NCBI RefSeq assembly: GCF_037975245.1
Contig: NC_092583.1
Span: 973,764-1,037,763, forward strand
Direction of reading: 5' to 3'
From: Apostichopus japonicus
Lineage: Eukaryota > Echinodermata > Holothuroidea > Aspidochirotida > Stichopodidae
DNA: 64,000 nucleotides
Numbering within the stretch: position 1 is the first letter of the stretch; each line of letters starts with the position of its first letter. Position numbers and translations under genes: made by a program. Positions 12,030 through 45,555 of the stretch are shown here, piece after piece. The notes under the pieces were generated by a model. The model ran no database searches. It was not told the origin of the DNA and saw only the letters and a list, made by a program, of their open reading frames with translations.

Positions 12030-14392
12030 TTCCTTTGTTTTTTAACATTAAGCTCCAGGAAGTTCTTATCACAATAACCGACGAAATGATTAATTTCTTC
12101 CAGATATTCCCTGTCATCATCCTTTTTAATCAAACCGACTAAGGCTGTATCATCTGCAAATTTAATTAAATGGCAACTGTCAGACGAGGATCTCACATCC
12201 GACGTGTACAGAGTGAATAAAAATGGGGCTAGAACGGTTCCTTGTGGAGCACCAGTATTTGAGTATTGGACATCTGACATACAGTTGGATGAGCTAATGT
12301 GAACATATTGAGAACGATTGGTAAGGTAGTTGAGTATCCAAAAAATGAGATCATGCGAAATATTCATATTTAACATCTTGTCGGCCAAAACATGAGGTTG
12401 AATTGTGTTAAACGCAGATGAAAAATCAAAGAACATAATTCTGGCAGAATTACCTGATTTAGAATGTTCAAGGTGGGAATACAATTTCTCCAAGCAATTT
12501 AAGACCGCGTCCTCTGTATTGCGATGGGCCCTATAAGCATATTGTTGAGGGTCGAGGTAGTCATCGACTAACGGCTTTATGTGCCGCAGTACAATTCGTT
12601 CACACGACTTCATCAGGACAGAAGTAAGGGCCACAGGCCGAAGGTCATTCATGCAGGATATGACAGCCTTTTTGGCTACTGGAATAATACAAGAGCGTTT
12701 CCATGATACGGGTATTGTTTTTGTACAGAATGAAAGATTAAAAATGTGAGTAAAAATGTCGGCAAGTTGATTGGCACAGGTGTTCAATACCCGTGGTTTC
12801 AGTTGGTCTGGGCCGGCAGCTTTAAATGCATTTAAACGAGAAAATTCCCGATAAACTTCGCCCCTGGTTACACATAAAAAGGGTTTTCCCCCAGCACAGT
12901 CGTCTAATGACTCTCTGAGAAGATCAGTCTGTGTAGAAAAGTCATGACAATCAAATCTGTTGTAAAAATCATTCAATGCGTTAGCGTAATCAATAGAGGT
13001 ATCAGGCAAATATGATTTATGATTGTTAACCATGTACCCACTCATCAAACGGATTCCCTCCCAGACTTCTTTCATATTATTATCAGTAAATCGGTTTTCA
13101 ATCTTACGCTTGTAAATAGCTTTCTCCTTTCTAATACAGTCTTTCAGTTCTTTCTGGACTGCTTTCAGTTCAGCTCTGTCCCCTCTGCCAAAGATGCCTT
13201 TCTTCCTGTTGATCACTGATTTGACTGTGCTGGTAATCCACGGTTTATTGTTTGGATACACCTTCACTTGCTTTGTAGGGACCGAGCAGTCTACGCAGAA
13301 GTTCACGTACCCGGTAATCGCATCTGTTAGTTCATCGATGTCACTTGATGAACGGATAAACATATCCCAATCTGTCGTATCCAGGGTCGATTGTAGCTGG
13401 TCGAGTGACTCCTGGCTCCACTGTTGGACTGTAATCACAGCGGGCTTCTGCCTTAGGACGATTGGTCGATACCGGGGATAAAGGATTACCAGGTTATGAT
13501 CCGATTCTCCAAGGGGGGAGATCGATACTGCATTGTAAGCGTCTTTAACGTTCGAATAGCACAGATCCAGGGTAGCCTCTTCACGAGTGGGGCAGTTCAC
13601 ATGTTGATAGTAATGTACGCCGGTTTTCTTCAAGTTGGTATGATTAAAATCCCCATCAATGACGATAAATGCATAGGGGTGGGCAATCTCCAAGTCCTGT
13701 ATGACCGTGCTTAGATCCTTTGCAGCCTCTCTGGCAACATTCCGATTGGGGATATAAACAGTTAGATGAATGACATGTGAAAATTCCCGGGGTATATAGT
13801 ACGGTCTAAGGCCAACAGTCAGAATCTCGATATTTGGGGAGCAAAAGTGGCCCTTTAAAATTGCAATGTTAGGATGGCACCAACGATTGTTAACATAAAG
13901 ACATACCCCTCCTCCTTTTTGTTTCGCGGCCAAGTCCAGATTACGATCACCCCTCAGTAGTTTGAATCCATCTATGTACATGGACTCGTCTGTAATGTTA
14001 TCGTTAAGCCATGTCTCAGTAAATGACATGAGACTGATATCTCTGAATTCCTGGAAGTAACGTGCATTGGCCTGTAGTTCGTCGATTTTATTGTTTAGCG
14101 ATCGAACATTCCCCATGATGATAGATGGTAAAAATGGTTTACCCTTGCAACGTTTCTGTCTTTTCTTGACTCCTCCCGCCTTGCCCCTTCGTCGTTTCCG
14201 CATTTCTTTCGGTAGTGAGTGCATCCAGTTGTGTGTTGGCTGATCGCGCCTAGACTGTAGGATACGTAGTGTGTCCGAGTCATAACGGATCGGTGAGTTC
14301 AGTCGATCGAAAACCTCATGATTCTGACATAATCCGAGCCGTGGAAATACAAATAGCACTAACATCCAGGTAAAATACTTCCTTATATCCAT
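12026..14392 (-). CDS. LINE endonuclease-reverse transcriptase, main part (788 codons)
   Basis: Residues about 90-305 form an APE-like endonuclease, which nicks target DNA. Visible catalytic-type motifs are GNVRSL at 94-99, FTETWL with Glu126, IDGDFNH with Asp248, and ESDHN with His299. Residues about 580-788 carry the reverse transcriptase: FFDFSSAFNTI, GAPQGTVLAPFLF, then FADD at 745-748, the catalytic aspartates. The linker has the NNKPWIT motif followed by a basic segment typical of CR1/Rex LINEs. The frame ends early at a six-A run near 12045: the natural continuation lies in another frame that overlaps it by four bases (next entry). The first 23 residues look like a signal peptide, odd for a LINE protein, so the true start may be further in. 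Transcribed on the minus strand. Confidence 0.9.
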   Translation of the reverse strand: MDIRKYFTWMLVLFVFPRLGLCQNHEVFDRLNSPIRYDSDTLRILQSRRDQPTHNWMHSLPKEMRKRRRGKAGGVKKRQKRCKGKPFLPSIIMGNVRSLNNKIDELQANARYFQEFRDISLMSFTETWLNDNITDESMYIDGFKLLRGDRNLDLAAKQKGGGVCLYVNNRWCHPNIAILKGHFCSPNIEILTVGLRPYYIPREFSHVIHLTVYIPNRNVAREAAKDLSTVIQDLEIAHPYAFIVIDGDFNHTNLKKTGVHYYQHVNCPTREEATLDLCYSNVKDAYNAVSISPLGESDHNLVILYPRYRPIVLRQKPAVITVQQWSQESLDQLQSTLDTTDWDMFIRSSSDIDELTDAITGYVNFCVDCSVPTKQVKVYPNNKPWITSTVKSVINRKKGIFGRGDRAELKAVQKELKDCIRKEKAIYKRKIENRFTDNNMKEVWEGIRLMSGYMVNNHKSYLPDTSIDYANALNDFYNRFDCHDFSTQTDLLRESLDDCAGGKPFLCVTRGEVYREFSRLNAFKAAGPDQLKPRVLNTCANQLADIFTHIFNLSFCTKTIPVSWKRSCIIPVAKKAVISCMNDLRPVALTSVLMKSCERIVLRHIKPLVDDYLDPQQYAYRAHRNTEDAVLNCLEKLYSHLEHSKSGNSARIMFFDFSSAFNTIQPHVLADKMLNMNISHDLIFWILNYLTNRSQYVHISSSNCMSDVQYSNTGAPQGTVLAPFLFTLYTSDVRSSSDSCHLIKFADDTALVGLIKKDDDREYLEEINHFVGYCDKNFLELNVKKQRK

Positions 14393-14503
14393 GATAATTC
14401 ACGAGCAAAGACAGATAGACATCGGACAAAGGTGAAATACAAGAAATTAGGATGATGAAATTGCGAGCCGTGTCGCCACAAGTGCAGCGCCACCAAGAGA
14501 GCT

Positions 14504-14672
14504 GATTATGATTATGATTATGGTTATGATTAATTATGATTATGATTAATTATGATTTATGATTATGAATTATGATTATGAATTATGATTTATGATTATG
14601 AATTATGATTATGATTAATTATGATTATGATTATTAATTATGATTAATTATGATTGTGATTAAATTATGATT
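14504..14672 (+). repeat. TTATGAT/ATTAATTATG simple repeat
   Basis: Imperfect repeats of TTATGATTATGATTAATTATG fill this stretch between the 5' end of the LINE and the next satellite B block. The same motif flanks the LINE's other end at about 11220-11246, so one simple repeat was probably split by the insertion. Confidence 0.85.
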
Positions 14673-15312
14673 TTTTTATTTTTTAGCCAAAATCGCGACT
14701 TTTTCAATTCTTCCCGAAATTATATGGGTGTGGTAGAGGGCTCTTCTCTGTACTTATAGGATATATGTATGCTCTAATTCGTTCAAATAATCAAGAAAAA
14801 AAGACTCTTTTCATACAATATTTTAACCATCATTCTGACAATATTAATGCTCTACATGAGGCTTAATATTCCAAAAAAAACTCATAAAAACTGATAAAAA
14901 AGTACTATCGAGCGTCATGAATCCGAATGAAGCATCCCGACAGAAAAATGAGAAATGTCATTTTTGGCCAAAATTTGGCAATTTTGTAAGGCTATACCCC
15001 TTAGCCAAAATCGCGACTTTTCCAATTCTTCCCGAAATGATGTGGGTGTTGTAGAGGGCGCTTCTCTGTATTTACAGGATATACATATGCTCTAATTCGT
15101 TCAAATAATCAAGAAAAAGACTCTTTTGATACAATATTTTAATCATCATTTTGACAATATTAATGCTCCACATGAGGCTTAATATTACAAAGAAAACCTC
15201 CTAAAATATGATGATAAAGTACTATCGAGCGTCGGGAATCCGAATGAAGCATCCCGACAGAAAAATGAGAAATGTCATATTTGGCCAAAATTTGTCAATT
15301 TTGTAAGGTTTA
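14673..15312 (+). repeat. Satellite B monomers, second block
   Basis: Two further satellite B copies, with CCAAAATCGCGACTTTTTC, GGTAGAGGGCTCTTC, TACTATCGAGCGTC and GCATCCCGACAGAAAAATG. The second copy has GGGCGCTTC in place of GGGCTCTTC. The junction ACCCCTTAGCCAAAATCG near 14996 is shorter than in other copies, lacking the TATGATTTTT segment. Confidence 0.85.
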
Positions 15313-15610
15313 TGATTTTTTTTATTATGATTTTTATTATGATTTTTATTATGATTTTATGATTTTTTATGATTTTTTATGATTTTATGATTTTATGATT
15401 TTATGATTTTATGATTTTATGATTTTATGATTTTATGATTTTATGATTTTATGATTTTATGATTTTATGATTTTATGATTTTATGATTTTATGATTTTAT
15501 GATTTTATGATTTTATGATTTTATGATTTTATGATTTTATGATTTTATGATTTTATGATTTTATGATTTTATGATTTTATGATTTTATGATTTTATGATT
15601 TTATGATTTT
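15313..15610 (+). repeat. (TGATTTTA)n microsatellite inside a satellite monomer
   Basis: It starts as degenerate TTATTATGATTTT units and becomes a near-perfect 8-bp tandem repeat TGATTTTA of about 30 copies. It then rejoins satellite B at TTAGCCAAAATCGCG. It sits at the monomer position that normally reads ACCCTTATGATTTTTT, so the array is an expansion of that segment. Confidence 0.93.
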
Positions 15611-16340
15611 TTAGCCAAAATCGCGAATTTTTCAATTCTTCCCGAAATGATGTGAGTGTGGTAGAGGGCTCTTCTCTGTACTTATAGGATATACATATGC
15701 TCTAATTCGTTCAAATAATCAAGAAAAAAAGACTCTTTTCATACAATATTTTAATCATCAATTTGACAATATTAATGCTTTAAATGCGGCTTAATATTCC
15801 AAAGAAAACCTCCTAAAAATTGATAAAAAGTACTATCGAGCGTCATGAATCCGAATGAAGCATCCCGACAGAAAAATAAGAAATGTCATTTTTGGCCAAA
15901 ATTTGGCAATTTTGTAAGGCTATACCCCTTAGCCAAAATTGCGACTTTTTCAATTCTTCCCAAAATGATGTGAGTGTGGTAGAGGGCTCTTCTCTGTACT
16001 TACAGGATATTCATCTGCTCTAATTCGTTCAAATAATCAAGAAAAAAAGACTCTTTTGATACAATATTTTAATCATCATTTTGACAATATTAATGCTCCA
16101 AATGAGGCTTAATACTAAAAAAAAAAAAACTCATGAAAATTGATGAAGATGTACTATCGAGCGTCAGGAATCCGAATGAAGCATCCCGACAGAAAAAATG
16201 AGAAATGTCATAAATTTGGCAATTTTGTAAGGTTATACCCTAATGATTTTTTAAAATTTTTACCAAAATCGCGACTTTTTCAATGCTTCCCGAAATGATG
16301 TGTGTGGGGAAGAGGGCTTTTCTCGATACTTACAGGTTAT
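15611..16340 (+). repeat. Satellite B monomers, third block and right edge
   Basis: Two satellite B copies and the beginning of a third (CCAAAATCGCGACTTTTTC near 16263, then GATGTGTGTGGGGAAGAGGGC). After about 16340 satellite homology stops and unique sequence begins. This is the right boundary of the whole satellite domain. Confidence 0.85.
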
Positions 16341-17120
16341 ATCTATGGTGAGGTGCATGCTTTGCATAAACGTTCTATATCAGCCAAGGAAACTTGCTTA
16401 CTTTTAACAAATTGTCATTAAGTACCTGTAACTGTAGCCGTCAAAAAGGACCGAATATTCTACGGAAGGTTGCTCTTTAGTTATTCGTCTCGTTTTGTTT
16501 GCTTACCTTCGTGAAAAACTACAAATACAAATATACAAACAACTACAAAGTGCACATTCGATCGAAAACATAAACAATAACAAGTGAATATATCATCTAT
16601 TATATTAAGGCTAGCCCATTCAATAATTTTTAGTCCCATCTAAACTGTCACTAAGTTTTCACGAAAGACAATGTTTACTATCCCTGTAACTGAGGGATAT
16701 ACATATTACAATTGGACAGGAAGCATTTAGGTCTGGGGTAATTTTACATCTTAACCATAACATAAATTAACGTACCTCTATGGACTCTTATTACAAATTT
16801 CGGCTCAGTTAAGCAAGTGAGTAAAGGTGTGATGAATCGGGTCTAAACGACATGCATGGTCGGCCTATCTGCAAAGAAACTGTGCGGTCTGTCTGGAATA
16901 ATTGCCGAGTGAGAGACACCTCTCCCACGTGAGCAAAACAATTTAAACTAACCATTGTGCTGTACTGCAATTTGAAAACAATTTAAAAAGTACCTTTTTT
17001 GTTAAGTTTCACGCATCAGTTGAGGCTTGCTTTTGTTAATGCTTACAAACTTTGACACACCACTGATATGTCATGGGAATTATTACCATTTGTATATTAG
17101 TTAAGACATTGACTTCAACC
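16341..17120 (+). other. Upstream region of the ADAMTS-like gene
   Basis: Unique, AT-rich sequence between the satellite domain and the first coding exon. It presumably contains the promoter and 5' untranslated region. No convincing TATA box, CpG cluster or other defined site was recognised. The start context CAACCATGG (A at -3, G at +4) is strong. Confidence 0.4.
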
Positions 17121-41043
<23,923 letters not shown>

Positions 41044-41388
41044 ACAAGGTTTATATTGGTTATACTTTTAGGTTTTTATTACTTTTACAGCATATTAGTA
41101 GTCAGACAAAACTTGAACTCAAACCATATAATTCTATACTCTTAGAAACGTTTTCCGTTTTCTATCCAACGGAGATATCAATGTTAAATTGCGCTTACAT
41201 CTCCATCTTGTTTAACCGTATGCATGGAACTTTCTACTGGAATGATGGGAACGCAAATTCCGTTCGGTATAATATAAGTATGATGTAGACGTTAGAAGTA
41301 AATAACTTTTATGACTTAAGTTCAATAATACTCAGACGTTGTTTTTTTTTTGCTGTTGTACATGCACTAAATGTAATTCCTTGTTCAA

Positions 41389-41985
41389 GCATATTGTTTC
41401 ATAAGTTTGTCATTACGAAGTATACGCTTAATTACGTTTTAAACGTTTTTATTTCGTTGTACTTTCTCTGAGATATATTGTTTCATAAGTTTGTCATTAT
41501 TAAGTATACGCTTAATTACGTTTTTACTTCGTTGTACTTTCTCTGCATGTGGTATATTGTTTCATAAGTGTTTCATTACTCAGTAAACGCTTAATTACGT
41601 TTTTATTTCTCTGAGGTAGGCTATATTGTTTCTTAAGTTTGTCATTACTTAGTATACGCTTAATTACGTTTTTATTTCGTTGTACTTTCTCTGCATGTGG
41701 TATATTGTTTCAAAAGTGTTTCATTACTCAATAAACGCTTAATTACGTTTTTATTTCTCAGAGGTATATTGTTTCTTAAGTTTGTCATTACTAAGTATAC
41801 GCTTAATTACGTTTTTATTTCGTTGTACTTTCTCTGCATGTGGTATATTGTTTCAAAAGTGTTTCATTACTCAATAAACGCTTAATTACGTTTTTATTTC
41901 TCAGAGGTATATTGTTTCATAAGTTTGTCATTACTAAGTATACGCTTAATTACGTTTTTATCTCGTTGTACTTTTTCTGAGGTAC
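41389..41985 (+). repeat. Tandem repeat downstream of the protease gene
   Basis: Eight or so copies of a unit beginning TATTGTTTCATAAGTTTGTC and continuing AGTATACGCTTAATTACG. Long units (about 80 bp, with TTCGTTGTACTTTCTCTGCA) and short units (about 63 bp, with AGTGTTTCATTACTC) partly alternate, giving a composite period near 143 bp. It starts about 350 bp after the stop codon, so it may lie in or just beyond the 3' untranslated region. Confidence 0.88.
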
Positions 41986-42394
41986 AGTTTCACTGTGCAT
42001 CCGTTAGCGACCCCACCTTTATAATTGCATACAGTATTGAGGATGTCAGCGACCCCCACCAGACTCTCTTAATAAACGTATGTGGTTTTCATCAAGAAAG
42101 AGACAAGATATGCTTCAGTACTTTCCACATATATAGATAATGTTTCAATTTGAGATACTTGATAGTTTCACTGTTGGATCTATAACATGACATTGTCCGG
42201 AGGTCACGAGCCTAATCCTAAGACATGGGATGGGTTAAAGGGGGGGGGGGAGGAGGCGTGGGCTGGTATGGAACCAATCTTAAAAAATGTCTCGTTTCGT
42301 TGATGGGAATACCCCCAAAAGCATGCATCATGAGATATTTGTTTTATACGGAAACATGGAAAGCAAGCATTACTAATTTTTTTATTTTTCATTT

Positions 42395-42762
42395 TTAGGT
42401 TTACAGTCTTGTTCAGGGCCAAGGCCTTCTCACACGACTTTACAACTTAACCCTGTTATTGGTAACTTGTCACACCTACACACCAAAGTGTGCACAATTC
42501 AATCAATCTCTCCTGGGGCACCACAGTGCACCACAACCACGTGTCCCCCGGGGGACTTCCCATAGGGTGCAGCCACAAACCGGCGCACACAACTATATGT
42601 ACAAGTTACCTCGCAAGTCCCCATTTATACACCTGGGGGAAGAGAGGCAATGGAGATAAAGCGCCTTGCCCAAGGACACAACGTAATGATCTGGCCAGGG
42701 CTCGAACCTGTAATCCTTAGATCACAAGTCCACTGCCTTAACCACTTGACCACAACGCCCTC
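42395..42762 (-). mobile_element. tRNA-derived SINE, antisense
   Basis: The right end (42693-42762), read on the minus strand, is a tRNA-like head: GTGGTCAAGTGGTTAAGGCA (A box region), then GGTTCGAGCCC (B box). The body contains the phrases GGGAAGAGAGGCAATGGAGA and GCCTTGCCCAAGGACACAAC, which look like a familiar marine-invertebrate SINE body. Boundaries are approximate. Confidence 0.65.
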
Positions 42763-44262
42763 ACATTACTAGACCAGCATGATGAAGATGTAGGTCCCAC
42801 CTGCAAAAGTGAGACTCAGATGAGTTTCTTTGTACAAAGCATCAATGCATGGCTTATGTTAGCTATTTTATGTCTGCTCTACTTCGGTCAGAATTTTAAG
42901 ACCTATACGACGTAATGTTTAGTAGCCAATACTCATTCCCACAGTGTCGGCCATTTCAATCCCTATGTCCCAAAGGGGTTCGTGCGATATTTATAATATC
43001 ATGCAATATACAGAATGCCCATACCCCCTGCTAGTTCGTTTCAATATCATACATAACACAGCCACATTTGAGAAAGAAAGAAAGAAGAGGCTTCTCCCCA
43101 TTTGGTCGCTTAAGCGTCGTACAAATAACTGCTGATTATTATTATGATTATAACAAAACAACAAAAATGTTTTGATAATTACAAAGTGTGTAAAAGCGTT
43201 TAATTTGCACAGAAAGACGTTTACAATGCGAAATAGCGTTACTCTAAATTATGAGATTTCATCACGCACAATAAGCGTATGTAGAAGCATAATTGGGTGA
43301 CATAAATCATGTTGGCTTTTCCAAGACGAATGATACCATTATTAACATATGCGCGAGGTTGTCTACAACATCACATTACTGACAAAATAATTACAAGGAA
43401 TAAGTAGGCTTGCACAAACGGCTCGCCATAGGTTTTCCAGGTGCAACAACACGCATTTCAAGAACAATGATCCGACTTTCTGCGCTACAAGTTATTGCCA
43501 TTGACATGTACATAAATCGGCTCAATGTGTAATGTGGATTTTGTACAACAAATGTCTATTGATATGTGCGCAGTCTGCTTGGCGCGCGCAGAACGTGTAT
43601 TCTGGCATTGCATAACTTAGGCCTATTACTAGTAGTACTAGTTGGTAATATGAATATGAATATGATAGCCCTGGTCTTAATGAACGTTTCGAGTTAGCCA
43701 GAGTAACGGTAAATATGACTGCACCGAGGTCCACTTGATATACGCCTGGAAGCCTACATGTTTATCCAGATCAACAATCATGACGACTTGTTACATTTCG
43801 AAGAAGGTTAGGCTACTATGGGTTTTTGTTTGGGGCACACGGACTAAGTTAGGCTTCGCCTACGGTAGGCTATGTCTATAATTAAGTTGGGCTACAAACT
43901 GAGTACAGTACATATAGGCATAACAGTAACACTAAGACTTAGGCAGTAAGGCCTACGTTTTCCAGCCTCGTTTAGAGGACACAATAGTTGGAGACTAGAG
44001 GTAACTGGTACAGACTTGAAGGTAAGTCTTATGATGCTATTTAGCGAGGGGCTATTAATTAATACCACTTAGAAAGTACGTCAAAACAAAAGGACTACAG
44101 TATAGCATTTAGCAGGATAGGTAACGCAAGGGCACAATAATTATACGCGAATCGTAACCGTAACAAACGAGCATAATATTTTCAGAAATTCCGATCAAAC
44201 TCCGTCCAAACGAAAAAATAGTTCGATTTAGGCTAGTAAAGTCTGATTTTTCGAGATACCAA
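42763..44262. other. Intergenic region without recognised features
   Basis: Unique sequence between the SINE and the left end of the DNA transposon. It has several TAGGCCTA-like runs near 43850-43960. No gene, RNA or repeat was recognised. Confidence 0.5.
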
Positions 44263-44305
44263 CCCAGTAAACATTTTGACGTCGGATCGACGTCGGGTTT
44301 AGGTC
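44263..44305 (+). repeat. Left terminal inverted repeat
   Basis: Begins CCCAGTAAACATTTTGACGT and continues through a GATCGACGTCGGGTTTAGGTC-like stretch. 31 bp match the right end exactly. Confidence 0.88.
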
Positions 44306-44509
44306 CAGATGGTCGGTTAAACGTCGGTGTCCAACATAAGTAGTAGTTCAGACGTCGGATTGACGTCACAAATTAATCCTTTCAATTTTCGACGTCCTAA
44401 CGACGGCGGATGGACGTTTGTTAATATCGTAGTTATATAAAGGTAGTCTTTCCGACGTCGGATGACAGCCCTTTAATATACGTCGCGTTTCAATGGTCCA
44501 TCCGACGCC

Positions 44510-45410
44510 GAAATGACCTATTATAATAGACCTATAATAAAAGGTTCGTTGGATCGACGTCGGATGAACTACGTACAGGCGACGTCGCAATGAGAACGTC
44601 CCTCCGACGCTCAAACGACCATTCAGAATAGACTAATCATAAACGGTTCGTTGTATCGACGTCGGTTTAACTACGGACAGGCGACGTCGCACTGAGAACG
44701 TCCCATCGACGCTCAAACGACCAGAAAGAATAGACTAATCATAAACGGTTCGTTAGATCTACGTCCGCTCAACTACGGACAGGCGACGTCGCACTGAGAA
44801 CGTCCCATCGACGCTCAAACGACCAGTCAGAATAGACTAATCATAAACGGTTCGTTGTATCGACGTCGGTTCAACTACGGACAGGCGACGTCGCACTGAA
44901 AACGTCCCTCCGACGCTCATACGACCAGTCAGGATAGACTAATCATAAACGGTTCGTTGTATTGACGTCCGTTCAACTACGGACAGGCGACGTCGCACTG
45001 AAAACGTCCCTCCGACGCTCATACGACCAGTCAGGATAGACTAATCATAAACGGTTCGTTGTATTGACGTCCGTTCAACTACGGACAGGCGACGTCGCAC
45101 TGAGAACGTCCCATCGACGCTCAAACGACCAGAAAGAATAGACTAATCATAAACGGTTCGTTAGATCTACGTCCGCTCAACTACGGACAGGCGACGTCGC
45201 ATTGAGAACGTCCCATCGACGCTCAAACGACCAGAAAGAATAGACTAATCATAAACGGTTCGTTAGATCAACGTCCGTTCAACTACGGACAGGCAACGTC
45301 TCACTGAGAACGTCCCATCGACGCTCAAACGACCGGAAAGAATAGACTAATCATAAACGGTTCGTTGGATCGACGTCGGTTCAACTACGGACAGGCGAGG
45401 TCGCACGGTA
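44510..45410 (+). repeat. Left subterminal array, 102-bp unit
   Basis: The landmark GACTAATCATAAACGGTTCG recurs with its GACTAATCAT part ending at 44640, 44742, 44844, 44946, 45048, 45150, 45252 and 45354, exactly 102 bp apart. Each unit holds several ACGTC/GACGTC motifs. Degraded copies follow to about 45550. Such arrays are where CACTA-type elements usually bind their own proteins; that role is inferred here. Confidence 0.9.
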
Positions 45411-45555
45411 AATGTCTCTCCGACTTAATCATTGATATAGTTGGTTGGATCGACGTCGAATGAAGTGTCGACAAGAGACGCCATATTAAACGACGTTAAA
45501 ACAACAATTCAAAATAGACTAATCATAAACGATTCGTTGGATCGACGTCGGCTGA

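Larger units (their letters stand above)
11246..14503 (-). mobile_element. Non-LTR retrotransposon (LINE), CR1/Rex-like, nearly complete
   Basis: A minus-strand LINE with an apurinic endonuclease plus reverse transcriptase coding region (14392 down to 11466) and a 3' region of about 220 bp. Read on its own strand, the 3' end has AATAAAG about 20 bases before a short (ACTT)n tail at 11246-11265. CR1-group LINEs also end in short simple repeats rather than long poly(A). Both flanks are TTATGATTATGATT-type DNA (about 11231-11246 and about 14504-14518), so the element sits inside a simple repeat and its target-site duplication cannot be told from the repeat itself. No separate upstream ORF1 was found; about 110 bp precede the ATG. 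Assignment to the Rex/CR1 group rests on the look of the endonuclease, linker and reverse transcriptase motifs. Confidence 0.88.

Noticed and set aside
13019-13714. Plus-strand frames of 66-95 codons within the LINE
   Set aside because: They lie opposite the strongly supported endonuclease frame and carry no motif.
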